64,000 nt of DNA from Clostridium zeae. GTDB lineage: Bacteria; Bacillota; Clostridia; Clostridiales; Clostridiaceae. Location of the stretch: NCBI RefSeq assembly GCF_017312485.1, contig NZ_BMBA01000006.1, positions 62,001 to 126,000 of the forward strand. The letters run 5' to 3'. Made by a program: the position numbers and the translations under genes. Under the pieces are notes generated by a model. The model saw only the letters and a program-made list of their open reading frames with translations, searched no databases and had not been told where the DNA came from. Shown piece after piece: positions 29,735 to 37,152 of this stretch. Every line of letters starts with the position of its first letter. Positions within the stretch are counted from its first letter, which is position 1.

Positions 29735-30196
29735 CTAAAACTGCTTAAGTAGATTTGCCATTTCAATTGCTGTAACTGCTGCATCATATCCCTTATTTCC
29801 CGCCTTCGTTCCTGCTCTTTCTATAGCTTGTTCAATTGTATCAGTAGTTACTACACCAAATATAACTGGAACTTCTGTTTCTAAGGATACACTTGCAATC
29901 CCCTTTGTTACTTCTCCTGCTACATAGTCAAAGTGAGGAGTTGCCCCTCTTATTACAGCACCGAGACAGATAACTGCATCATACTTATTTGATTTAGCCA
30001 TTTTCTTTGCTGCAAGTGGAATCTCAAATGCTCCTGGAACCCATGCTACTTCAATTTCATTTTCTTCTACACCATGGCGCTTTAAGGCATCAAAAGCACC
30101 TCCTAAAAGTTTTCCTCCGATAAATTCATTAAATCTGCCTACTATAATACCAAACTTTAATCCTTCTGCAACTAACTTTCCTTCATATATTTTCAT
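29735..30196 (-). CDS. ribH: 6,7-dimethyl-8-ribityllumazine synthase
   Basis: 153 residues from the ATG at 30196, with GGAGG at the right distance; five extra in-frame codons upstream contain that site. It condenses the pyrimidine from the RibD pathway with dihydroxybutanone phosphate to give lumazine. Family marks: [25 protein letters not shown], the [16 protein letters not shown] segment (with the catalytic His) and [12 protein letters not shown]. The length is normal for a capsid-forming lumazine synthase. It is the last gene of the rib operon. Confidence 0.95.
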   Translation of the reverse strand: MKIYEGKLVAEGLKFGIIVGRFNEFIGGKLLGGAFDALKRHGVEENEIEVAWVPGAFEIPLAAKKMAKSNKYDAVICLGAVIRGATPHFDYVAGEVTKGIASVSLETEVPVIFGVVTTDTIEQAIERAGTKAGNKGYDAAVTAIEMANLLKQF

Positions 30197-30262
30197 TTTA
30201 AATTCCTCCATTTTTTAATCTTATTATTAAATTTATAAGCTATTAATTTTTATATAAATTTA

Positions 30263-31480
30263 TTATTTACCTTCATTGTTTTCATCGAAATCCAATATAT
30301 GTCCAAGTTTTTTCTTTTTAGTTTTTAAATAATACTCATTTTTTTCGTTGTGATTCATTTGTATTGGTACTCTACCCACGATTTCTATCCTATGCCCTAT
30401 AAGACCTGAAACTTTCTTTGGGTTATTTGTCATAAGTTTTACCTTTTTCACCTCAAGGTCTGAAAGAATCTGTGCTGCAATACCATAATCTCTTAAATCC
30501 GCTGGAAATCCCAACGCAAGATTTGCCTCTACAGTATCCATCCCTAGATCTTGTAATGCATAGGCCTTGATCTTATTTATAAGTCCTATACCTCTTCCTT
30601 CTTGTCTCATGTAAAGAAGTACTCCACGGCCTTCTTTTTCTATTTCTTTCATAGCTACCGCAAACTGTTCTCCACAATCGCATCTTAAGGATCCAAAGGC
30701 ATCGCCAGTAAGGCATTCAGAGTGAACTCTTATAAGAACTGGCTCCTCGCCTGAAATATCACCTTTTACTAAAGCTACATGATGTTCCCCATTTAAAGTA
30801 TTTTCGTAGCCTACCATTTTAAATTCACCATATTTTGTAGGCATCTTTGCCTCTGTTACTCGCTTTACACATGCATCATTTTTTCTTCTATAATTGATTA
30901 GATCAGCAATTGTAATTATCTTAAGATCATGTTCTTTCACATATTCCATAAGCTGCGGAAGTCTAGCCATAGTTCCGTCTTCATTCATTATTTCGCATAT
31001 AACTCCTGCTGGACAAAAGCCCGCCATTCTTGCTAAATCTACAGCTGCCTCTGTATGTCCAGCTCTTTTTAATACTCCGCCATCTTTAGCTTCTAATGGA
31101 AACATATGCCCAGGCCTCTTAAAATCCTTTTCTGATGAATTCGGATCTATAGCTTTCAGTACTGTGGCAGCTCTTTCATAAGCAGATATTCCAGTAGATG
31201 TTTCAACAGCATCTATTGATACTGTGAAAGCTGTTTCATGTGAATCTGTATTTTTCTCCACCATAGGAAGAATGTTCAGTTCCCTTAATCTTTCTCCAGT
31301 AACCGGCATGCAAATAAGTCCTCTACCAAACCTCGCCATAAAGTTTATAGCTTCTGGTGTTGCCTTTTCTGCTGCTATAATAAGATCTCCTTCATTTTCT
31401 CTGTCCTCACTATCAACTACAACAATCATCTTTCCTGCTTTGATATCTTCAATAGCTTCCTCAATTGAATTAAACTTCAT
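30263..31480 (-). CDS. ribBA: Bifunctional dihydroxybutanone-phosphate synthase / GTP cyclohydrolase II
   Basis: 405 residues, ATG with AAGGAGG. The N-terminal half (1-200) is DHBP synthase: [11 protein letters not shown] binds the metal and substrate, and [14 protein letters not shown] is the second conserved segment. The C-terminal half (205-400) is GTP cyclohydrolase II: the zinc cysteines lie in [20 protein letters not shown], followed by [12 protein letters not shown] and TNNPKK. It supplies both entry compounds of riboflavin synthesis. It lies between ribE and ribH. Confidence 0.96.
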   Translation of the reverse strand: MKFNSIEEAIEDIKAGKMIVVVDSEDRENEGDLIIAAEKATPEAINFMARFGRGLICMPVTGERLRELNILPMVEKNTDSHETAFTVSIDAVETSTGISAYERAATVLKAIDPNSSEKDFKRPGHMFPLEAKDGGVLKRAGHTEAAVDLARMAGFCPAGVICEIMNEDGTMARLPQLMEYVKEHDLKIITIADLINYRRKNDACVKRVTEAKMPTKYGEFKMVGYENTLNGEHHVALVKGDISGEEPVLIRVHSECLTGDAFGSLRCDCGEQFAVAMKEIEKEGRGVLLYMRQEGRGIGLINKIKAYALQDLGMDTVEANLALGFPADLRDYGIAAQILSDLEVKKVKLMTNNPKKVSGLIGHRIEIVGRVPIQMNHNEKNEYYLKTKKKKLGHILDFDENNEGK

Positions 31481-31504
31481 TATTTTTCCATCCTCCTTTG
31501 ATCT

Positions 31505-32155
31505 TTATGCGAATCCATTTTCACTTAAAAAATTAAAATCTATGCCTTTTTTAACTGGTGCCTGCTCTTTAGCACCAAGGAACTTCTCAACATATTTTCC
31601 TATCATGTCACACTCAAGGTTTACCTCATCCCCAATTTTCTTACGAAACAATGTAGTCATGTCTTTAGTGTGTGGAATAATAGACACTTTAAATACTGAA
31701 TCATCTACATATGCTACAGTAAGACTTACGCCATCGATTGCAATAGATCCTTTTTGGACAATATATCTTAAAATTTCTGAGGAAGCACCAACTGTAACCC
31801 AGACCGCATTATCTTCCCTCTCATAATTTTCTATAGTTCCAATTCCGTCAATGTGTCCGCTTACAATGTGTCCACCCAGTCTATCTCCTATACTTAAAGC
31901 CCTCTCAAGATTTACTTCATCACCAGGTGAAAGCTTTCCTAGATTACTGCGTCTCATGGTCTCTGCCATTGTATCTATAGTAAATCTAGAACTGTCAAAG
32001 GAGGTTACAGTAAGACATACACCATTGGTGCAGATGCTGTCACCTAACTTCACTTCCTCTAGAACGGTTTTAGCCTTAATAACAATCCTTGCTGATTTAG
32101 CGGATTTAACTACTGACTCAACTCTACCTATCTCTTCTACCAATCCAGTGAACAT
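31505..32155 (-). CDS. ribE: Riboflavin synthase, alpha chain
   Basis: 216 residues from MFTGLVEEIG, the standard family start, with AAAGGAGG upstream; a longer frame adds eight codons containing that site. Two internally similar lumazine-binding halves can be seen: TNGVCLTVTSFD with GGHIVSGHIDG, and IDGVSLTVAYVD further on. It dismutates two lumazines to riboflavin and the pyrimidine. The C-terminus (FLGAKEQAPVKKGIDF) is normal for clostridial versions. Confidence 0.95.
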   Translation of the reverse strand: MFTGLVEEIGRVESVVKSAKSARIVIKAKTVLEEVKLGDSICTNGVCLTVTSFDSSRFTIDTMAETMRRSNLGKLSPGDEVNLERALSIGDRLGGHIVSGHIDGIGTIENYEREDNAVWVTVGASSEILRYIVQKGSIAIDGVSLTVAYVDDSVFKVSIIPHTKDMTTLFRKKIGDEVNLECDMIGKYVEKFLGAKEQAPVKKGIDFNFLSENGFA

Positions 32156-32191
32156 AAAAAAACTAAACCTCCTTTTCAATATCCCCCTCTA

Positions 32192-32635
32192 TCAGAAGGG
32201 TAGCTTTGTGGTCATATATTTAATAAATACTTCATTTAGTTTTCTTCCTTCCTCTTCAAGAATTCCAGTGACTACTTCTATACCAGCATCTTTGAGAATC
32301 TTTATTCCTTTTCCAGCTACTAATGGATTAGGGTCTTCCATCCCTATAATTACTTTCTTTATCCCCTTTTCTACTATTGCCTTGGCACAAGGTGGGGTCT
32401 TACCATAGTGAGAGCAAGGTTCAAGAGTAACATACATAGTTGCACCTTTAACATCTTCTGTAGCATTTAAAAATGCATTAATCTCCGCATGATGACTTCC
32501 ATAAACCTCATGATATCCTTCACCGATTACTCTGCCGTCTTTAACTATGATTGCGCCTACCATCGGGTTAGGATTTGTGTATCCTGATCCTTTCTTTGCT
32601 AGTTCAAGCGCTCTTTGCATATACCTAATATCCAT
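32192..32635 (-). CDS. ribD: RibD deaminase domain only (reductase half missing)
   Basis: 147 residues. It carries the complete deaminase domain: HAEINA with the zinc His and catalytic Glu, and PCSHYGKTPPC with the two zinc cysteines. The protein ends YMTTKLPF and then a stop, just where full RibD proteins (about 360 residues) pass into the reductase domain. The stop is followed by a normal 37-bp gap and the ribE start, so the reductase half is cleanly absent. It deaminates the first pyrimidine of the pathway; the reduction step must be done by another protein, or the operon is impaired. An FMN riboswitch controls it. Confidence 0.9.
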   Translation of the reverse strand: MDIRYMQRALELAKKGSGYTNPNPMVGAIIVKDGRVIGEGYHEVYGSHHAEINAFLNATEDVKGATMYVTLEPCSHYGKTPPCAKAIVEKGIKKVIIGMEDPNPLVAGKGIKILKDAGIEVVTGILEEEGRKLNEVFIKYMTTKLPF

Positions 32636-32655
32636 ACAATCACTCCAATCAGTTA

Positions 32656-32835
32656 TTAAAAAATAAAAAAGGCCGCTGAAGTAACTTTCTTCAACGACCT
32701 TTTAAATGCATCTGCATTTACAAATTTATATATGGAAGAACTATCATGTGAATAAGCTTTATCTTTTTGTGCATCTGCCTTTCCTAATGAATATGATGAA
32801 ACCTTGGCAGGTGACATATTCTTTTTTTTATTCTT
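32656..32835 (-). repeat. Dispersed 100-bp element, copy B, with a 53-codon reading frame, in the rib leader
   Basis: On the minus strand an ATG at 32817 opens a 53-codon frame starting MSPAKVSSYSLGKADAQK and ending SLKKVTSAAFFIF, stop at 32658-32656. The first part and the terminator part match the other three copies; about 65 bp in the middle are extra. The last codons form a terminator stem, GGTCGTTGAAG with CTTCAGCGGCC, followed by TTTTTT. It lies between the FMN riboswitch terminator and ribD. No clear binding site precedes the ATG. Confidence 0.65.
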
Positions 32836-32915
32836 TAAATTGCATTATGTTTTAAGTCATTACTCATATTTACCCATAGATATACTTGAGTTATAAATTC
32901 CTAAAGAATAAAAAA

Positions 32916-32939
32916 GCCCTGAGAAATAATTCTCAGGGC
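32916..32939 (-). terminator. Terminator of the FMN riboswitch
   Basis: GCCCTGAGAA pairs perfectly with TTCTCAGGGC around a 4-nt loop, then TTTTTTATTC on the minus strand. It lies about 80 nt after the aptamer and is the likely expression platform. Confidence 0.85.
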
Positions 32940-33020
32940 GCTAGCAATCCACAAAATATCTTAATTACAAAATTCTACGTTAAAAAAGCATAGACTTATG
33001 CATCAAGAGTATACTACTCA

Positions 33021-33128
33021 TCTTCTTCCATCCAGACTTTACTGTCGGCCTCGGAGTTTCACCGAATCAACCTTACGGTTCGCGGGCTATACCGCCGGTA
33101 GGGAATTACACCCTGCCCTGAAGATATA
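33021..33128 (-). promoter_or_regulatory. FMN riboswitch (RFN element)
   Basis: The minus strand shows the conserved RFN core: AGGGCAGGGTGTAATTCCC, then CGGCGGTATAGCCCGCGA, then CGGTGAAACTCCGAGGCCGA and CAGTAAAGTCTGGATGGAAG. FMN binding favours the terminator downstream and shuts off ribD, ribE, ribBA and ribH. Confidence 0.97.
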
Positions 33129-33146
33129 TTTAATTTTTACAGCCTA

Positions 33147-33175
33147 ACTTTATCACAATGAAATAAATATGTCAA
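33147..33175 (-). promoter_or_regulatory. Sigma-A promoter of the rib operon
   Basis: TTGACA (33175-33170), 17 bp, TAAAGT (33152-33147) on the minus strand, just upstream of the riboswitch. In the rest of the 659-bp gap 32636-33294 I see only the riboswitch, its terminator and repeat copy B. Confidence 0.75.
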
Positions 33176-33294
33176 TAGAGCTATTCTTTTCATACTTAAT
33201 TAATATAATCCATTATAAACTCATCATTTCCCAAGACTTTTATCTCCATTCCTTCAAATCCTCTAGTGCTACACACTTGCAGCTAACCGGCGCC

Positions 33295-33696
33295 TTAATT
33301 ACACTCTTTGAACTTGGAACAATCTTTGGCATCGTAATATATTTCTGATAATACTTTTTCTAATATTTCATAATGCCAGTAATATAAATCCTCTGGTTTT
33401 ATTGAAAAAGCTTTTTCTTTATCAATAAGTATTTTTCCATTTATAACTGTTACAAAACTAAAAAAAGGTTCTTCTGCTAACAAAGATAAACTTGCTTTTT
33501 TATTCCATTCATCGACTGTTACAAAATCACTTTCAAGTAATAATTTAAGTAAATCATAAAAGTATTTTTGCATAACTCTAAGATTAAAATTTGGATAATT
33601 CTTTTTAGTAATATATAAATCTACTTCTTCCCATAACTTTTCAATAAGACTTTGCCTTTTAATTAAGCTATCTAATGATAAATCTCCTGTACTCAT
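33295..33696 (-). CDS. Hypothetical protein
   Basis: 133 residues, no signal peptide or membrane segment. It is rich in aromatic and acidic residues (EDLYYWHYEILEKVLSEIYYDAKD) and predicted mostly helical. No motif I recognise. It follows an ABC permease gene by 44 bp in the same direction and could be the last gene of that operon, or stand alone before the rib promoter. A GTCGACT-rich or phage-like origin is not indicated; base use is like its neighbours. Confidence 0.55.
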   Translation of the reverse strand: MSTGDLSLDSLIKRQSLIEKLWEEVDLYITKKNYPNFNLRVMQKYFYDLLKLLLESDFVTVDEWNKKASLSLLAEEPFFSFVTVINGKILIDKEKAFSIKPEDLYYWHYEILEKVLSEIYYDAKDCSKFKECN

Positions 33697-33740
33697 TACT
33701 TCAACAAGTAGTGAGTAACTGTACTTAATATAAACATAGT

Positions 33741-34505
33741 TTACATTTTTTTATAACTCCTCATTGCAAAAATATAAGCAACAACTATTATTGCTATACA
33801 CCAGGCTAAAGCAACCCATATACCATTTCCTACTGGTTGGTTTCCTAATAGATTACGAATTGCTTCTACTATAGGCGTTACAGGTTGATTTTCTGCAAAG
33901 GCACGTACTGCTGAAGGCATAGTATCTGTTGGTACAAATGCAGAACTGATAAATGGTAAGAAAATGATTGGGTAAGCGAATGCTCCTGCACCATCTGGTG
34001 TTTTTGCAGCAAGTCCTGCAATTACAGCAATCCAAGTTAAAGCAAGTGTAAAGATCCCAAGAATTCCAAATACCGCGAACCATTCTAAGATTCCTGCTGA
34101 AGAACGGAACCCAATTAATAATGCAACAAGTATAACCACTACTACTGAAATTCCATTAGATATTAACGAGGTTAATACATGTCCCCATAATACTGTAGAC
34201 CTAGCGATAGGCATAGAGTGAAAACGCTCAAAGATACCATGTTGTTTATCTATAAACAAACGGTAAGCTACATATGCAATCCCACTGCCAATAGTCATCA
34301 ACATTATGCCTGGCAATAGATAATCAACATAATTTTCTGTGCCAGTTTTAATTGCACCGCCAAATACATAGACGAATAATAACATCATGGCAATTGGCGT
34401 AATACATACTGTAATAATTGTGTCCATACTTCTAAAAATATGACGCATAGAACGTCCAAACATAACACTTATATCTTTTAAAAAATACTTATTTGTAGAT
34501 TCCAT
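33741..34505 (-). CDS. ABC-2 permease, DrrB-like
   Basis: 254 residues with six hydrophobic segments. The conserved ABC-2 segments FERFHSMPIARSTVLWG and FLPFISSAFVPTDTMP are typical of daunorubicin-type exporters (DrrB, NodJ group). The gene starts directly after the ATPase stop codon, so translation is coupled. The pair probably exports a hydrophobic drug or lipid-like compound. Confidence 0.87.
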   Translation of the reverse strand: MESTNKYFLKDISVMFGRSMRHIFRSMDTIITVCITPIAMMLLFVYVFGGAIKTGTENYVDYLLPGIMLMTIGSGIAYVAYRLFIDKQHGIFERFHSMPIARSTVLWGHVLTSLISNGISVVVVILVALLIGFRSSAGILEWFAVFGILGIFTLALTWIAVIAGLAAKTPDGAGAFAYPIIFLPFISSAFVPTDTMPSAVRAFAENQPVTPIVEAIRNLLGNQPVGNGIWVALAWCIAIIVVAYIFAMRSYKKM

Positions 34506-35267
34506 TTATTTCTCCTCCTTTTTCCCAATGATTGTTAGAAATATTTCTTCTAATGTAGGTTGTTTCTCAACATATTCAACCTTTGCAGGCGGAAACAGTT
34601 TTTTCAATCCTTCTAATGTATCTACAGCAATTATTTTCCCCCCATGGAGAATAGCTATTTTATCTGCAAGTTGTTCTGCTTCCTCTAAATATTGAGTTGT
34701 TAAGAATACTGTAGTTCCTCTAGCCGATAACTCTTTTACAATCTTCCATACTTCTAAACGTGCTTCTGGATCAAGACCTGTTGTTGGTTCATCTAGAAAA
34801 ATAATCTTTGGATTTCCCACAAGACTCATTGCTATATCAATTCTTCTTTTCATACCTCCAGAGTAAGTACCCACTCTGCGGTCTGCGGCTTCTGACATAC
34901 CAAATCGATTAATTAACTCATCTGCTACTTGTTTTGGATTCTTAAGGTGCCTAAGTTTTGCTATCATTTGAAGATTTTCACGTCCAGTCAAAATTTCATC
35001 AATAGCCGCAAACTGACCAGTAAGACTGATAGAGCCTCTAATGTTTCCTGGATTTTTTTCAATGTTAAAACCATTGATTACAACACTTCCAGCATCTGCT
35101 TTAAGTAAAGTAGCCATAATTCTAATCACCGTTGTTTTTCCTGCTCCATTGGAGCCTAGTAATGCAAATATACTGCCCTGCTCTACTTCAAACTCTACCC
35201 CTTTAAGTACTTCTAAATCCTTGTAAGATTTTTTTAAACCTTTAATTTCTATGATGTTTTTTTTCAT
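34506..35267 (-). CDS. ABC transporter ATPase, DrrA-like
   Basis: 253 residues, ATG with AAAGGAGG. Walker A GSNGAGKTT, Q loop GQFAAIDEILTG, signature YSGGMKRRIDI, Walker B IIFLDEPTTGLDP. The sequence and short C-terminal tail (PTLEEIFLTIIG) match DrrA-type exporter ATPases, although shorter than the 330-residue actinobacterial forms. It lies behind repeat copy C, whose terminal hairpin ends just before the binding site, so it may be expressed through that element. Confidence 0.88.
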   Translation of the reverse strand: MKKNIIEIKGLKKSYKDLEVLKGVEFEVEQGSIFALLGSNGAGKTTVIRIMATLLKADAGSVVINGFNIEKNPGNIRGSISLTGQFAAIDEILTGRENLQMIAKLRHLKNPKQVADELINRFGMSEAADRRVGTYSGGMKRRIDIAMSLVGNPKIIFLDEPTTGLDPEARLEVWKIVKELSARGTTVFLTTQYLEEAEQLADKIAILHGGKIIAVDTLEGLKKLFPPAKVEYVEKQPTLEEIFLTIIGKKEEK

Positions 35268-35292
35268 CTTCTTTTCCTCCTTTATAATTACA

Positions 35293-35398
35293 GTAAAAAA
35301 GTCGCTGAAGCGACCTTCTTCAGTGAGTTTTTTTGTGCATCTGCCTTTTCTGAACGTATGTGAAGAATCTTACAGGCGACATAATTTTATTTTTTACT
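35293..35398 (-). repeat. Dispersed 100-bp element, copy C, upstream of the exporter genes
   Basis: On the minus strand: ATGTCGCCTG, TCAGAAAAGGCAGATGCAC, and a terminator CTGAAG...CTTCAG followed by TTTTTT about 25 nt before the ATPase start. One frame reads EKADAQKNSLKKVASATFLL then a stop; a one-base deletion separates it from the MSP start seen in copy B. Confidence 0.75.
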
Positions 35399-35482
35399 GT
35401 TTACCCTAAATAGCCGTTCCAACCTCTTGATATTGCTAGGTTTAAATATCAAAAAGCTTTATATTTTCCTAGGCAGTAAAAA

Positions 35483-35523
35483 AGAGCCGATAACTGTGAT
35501 TTCACTCACATGTTATCGGCTCT
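35483..35523 (-). terminator. Strong terminator of the PadR-DUF1048-KTR cassette
   Basis: AGAGCCGATAAC pairs perfectly with GTTATCGGCTCT, followed by TTTTTT on the minus strand. The stem includes the last codons of the KTR protein gene. Confidence 0.9.
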
Positions 35524-35701
35524 GCGTCTTAGCGTCTGGCTCTTTAACGACTGATACTTTAAGCTTTTTTACATTGATTATTGTTTCCTGTTTACACTTG
35601 GGACAAAACAGCGGAAAGTTTTCAAGAACTGTATCATCACCTATCTTGACCCTTGTTTTGTTGCCACATACCGGGCATAATATCCACTGGTATTCACACA
35701 T
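35513..35701 (-). CDS. Cysteine-rich KTR-type small protein (Tn916-like element cargo)
   Basis: 62 residues from ATG 35701 (MCEYQWILCPVCG), preferred over an ATG three codons earlier because AAGGGG is better placed. Two CPxC-type pairs (CPVCGNKTR and CPKCKQE) suggest a zinc ribbon. The conserved KTR triplet and the LENFPLFCPKCKQET segment are those of the cysteine-rich KTR proteins commonly annotated in Tn916/Tn1549-like conjugative transposons. The function is unknown. It ends a short operon with a PadR regulator and two DUF1048 proteins, supporting horizontal transfer of the set. Confidence 0.85.
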   Translation of the reverse strand: MCEYQWILCPVCGNKTRVKIGDDTVLENFPLFCPKCKQETIINVKKLKVSVVKEPDAKTQSR

Positions 35702-35714
35702 TAATGCCATCCCC

Positions 35715-36065
35715 TTACTTTGTTTTATCTGTAGCCTTTTTCATAGCCTTGCTAACTTTTTGGTCAACAGATTCTTGATAGATGTCAGCGTAAGTTTTTG
35801 AATCTTTGATTAGCTCATCGCAGAAATTCGCTACGTCATTGCCTGTTACTTCTAGCACACCTTTCCCCAAAGACGCACCTTCTTGAAAAAGATCAATAAT
35901 CCCAGAGAGTAATCCTATCCCATCAGTTAACTCAACAGGTCCTACCTTAAAGAGATATTTTTGAATCTCTTTATAAACAATCTGATAATCTTTAGGTAGT
36001 GCCTTCACACGGGCCACATGTGCTTTCCACTCTTTTTTACCTTCGATGATATCTTGTATTCTCAT
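35715..36065 (-). CDS. DUF1048 protein (second of two)
   Basis: 116 residues with AGGAGG upstream. Helical, no membrane segments. The pattern ARVKALPKDYQIVYKEIQKYL, an ILDG/LLSGIIDLF-like middle, and a VTGNDVANFCDELI segment match DUF1048 proteins, often paired behind PadR regulators in Firmicutes and enterococcal elements. The function is unknown; association with the regulator suggests a stress or drug-response role. About 31% similar by eye to the preceding gene's product in the same positions. Confidence 0.8.
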   Translation of the reverse strand: MRIQDIIEGKKEWKAHVARVKALPKDYQIVYKEIQKYLFKVGPVELTDGIGLLSGIIDLFQEGASLGKGVLEVTGNDVANFCDELIKDSKTYADIYQESVDQKVSKAMKKATDKTK

Positions 36066-36074
36066 GTTATCCTC

Positions 36075-36422
36075 CTATTTACCTAACTTTTTAGCTATAT
36101 TATCATTGAGTTGCTTGCGCCACTTGTCACGATAAGACTTTGCACCTTCTTCTCCAACCAGTGCTAAACAGAATCCTTTGATATCGTCACCCAAAACCTC
36201 CTGAATACTCTGCCCATCCGCAGCTGTTTCTTCCAGTAGACCAAGCACACCATCAAGAATTGGCATGAGATTGCGACCAGTAAAATCTGAGTGTTGCCAA
36301 AGATTAGCCTTAATTTTTTCCCATGCCTCTTGATAATCCGCCGGTAGCTTTTTCGCTCGTGCTTCAAAATTTTTAAATTCTTTAGTCATATCGCTTCCCG
36401 TAATCTTTTCCCAAAAATTCAT
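36075..36422 (-). CDS. DUF1048 protein (first of two)
   Basis: 115 residues. The start codon overlaps the PadR stop (TAATG). It shares with the next gene the ARAKKLPADYQEAWEKIK helix, ILDGVLGLLEE and VLGDDIKGFC segments of DUF1048. Soluble and all-helical by appearance. Translational coupling to the regulator indicates joint expression. Confidence 0.8.
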   Translation of the reverse strand: MNFWEKITGSDMTKEFKNFEARAKKLPADYQEAWEKIKANLWQHSDFTGRNLMPILDGVLGLLEETAADGQSIQEVLGDDIKGFCLALVGEEGAKSYRDKWRKQLNDNIAKKLGK

Positions 36423-36751
36423 TATTTCCTCTCCTTCAACTCATTGATTCTAGATGATACAAATTCCCACTTTCCCCAAAACTTCTTCAATTCCTCACGT
36501 CCCGCATCATTTAACGTAAAAAACTTTCTAGGAGGTCCCATATCAGATGGTTTTTTCGTAGTTTCCACCAGCTTGTTTTTCTCCAGCCTCACCAATATCG
36601 TATAGACTGTGCCATCTACAACATCCGAAAACCCCAGTGCATTAAGCCTCTTAGTAATCTCGTAACCATATATCTCCTCATGACTGATTATCTCAAGAAC
36701 ACAGCCTTCTAGTACACCTTTAAGCATTTCTGTAATATTCTCCAAATGCAT
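36422..36751 (-). CDS. PadR-family transcriptional regulator
   Basis: 109 residues from ATG 36751 (MHLENITEMLKG), the usual family start. The winged helix is clear: GYEITKRLNALGF, VVDGTVYTILVRLEKNKLV and the wing GPPRKFFTLNDAGREEL. PadR proteins repress drug-efflux or stress genes and their own operon. A dyad in its promoter is the likely binding site. G+C and codon use in this cassette look somewhat higher than in flanking genes (impression, not computed). Confidence 0.9.
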   Translation of the reverse strand: MHLENITEMLKGVLEGCVLEIISHEEIYGYEITKRLNALGFSDVVDGTVYTILVRLEKNKLVETTKKPSDMGPPRKFFTLNDAGREELKKFWGKWEFVSSRINELKERK

Positions 36752-36793
36752 CACCTCTTCACTATCTAGTATCACTTGTATTAAGTATTACTT

Positions 36794-36828
36794 ACTACCA
36801 CTATATAGTATCACGTAGTAGTGGTAGT
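36794..36828. promoter_or_regulatory. Likely PadR operator
   Basis: ACTACCACT (36794-36802) and AGTGGTAGT (36820-36828) form a perfect 9-bp inverted repeat across the core promoter region of the PadR operon, with AGTATCAC/AGTATTAC strings alongside. Confidence 0.6.
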
Positions 36829-36867
36829 GTCAATATACTGTATTCGTTTTTTACGTTCATTTTTATG

Positions 36868-36962
36868 GATGCACCATTTCGTAATAAAATTTATACTCTA
36901 AAATTCTCTCACCAGAACCCGTGAGAGTTTTAAAAATAGATTTCGGTTTGAAGTGGTACATC
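36868..36962. repeat. Small element with 13-bp terminal inverted repeats
   Basis: GATGCACCATTTC (36868-36880) and GAAGTGGTACATC (36950-36962) are inverted repeats with two mismatches. Between them is a CTCTCAC/GTGAGAG hairpin. The left end plus the following CGTAATAAAAT recurs at 22789-22811 after the ABC-F gene, and the same arm pair forms a hairpin at 58707-58736. It may be a miniature mobile element. The rest of the gap to 37152 holds nothing I can support. Confidence 0.4.
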
Positions 36963-37152
36963 TTTACCAGCAGGATAAAAAGACTTCCTTTCAGAATTGA
37001 ATTTTCATTCTTTTCTAAAAGAAAGCCCTTTAATCGATTTTTACGTAAAATTTATAAAGTTACTTTATTCGGGATGATAATTAAAACAACAGAACAAGCT
37101 CTTCAAAAAATCTTTCGACAAATTAAATTGTATTATACATCTGAATTTCCCC

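Noticed and set aside
29714-29752. A 12-codon plus-strand frame with a perfect GGAGG before it
   Set aside because: It lies antisense to the end of ribH and within a hairpin; a chance match is more likely.
31224-32408. Long plus-strand frames opposite ribBA, ribE and ribD
   Set aside because: They lie antisense to clear rib genes, have no binding sites and serine-rich mirror composition.
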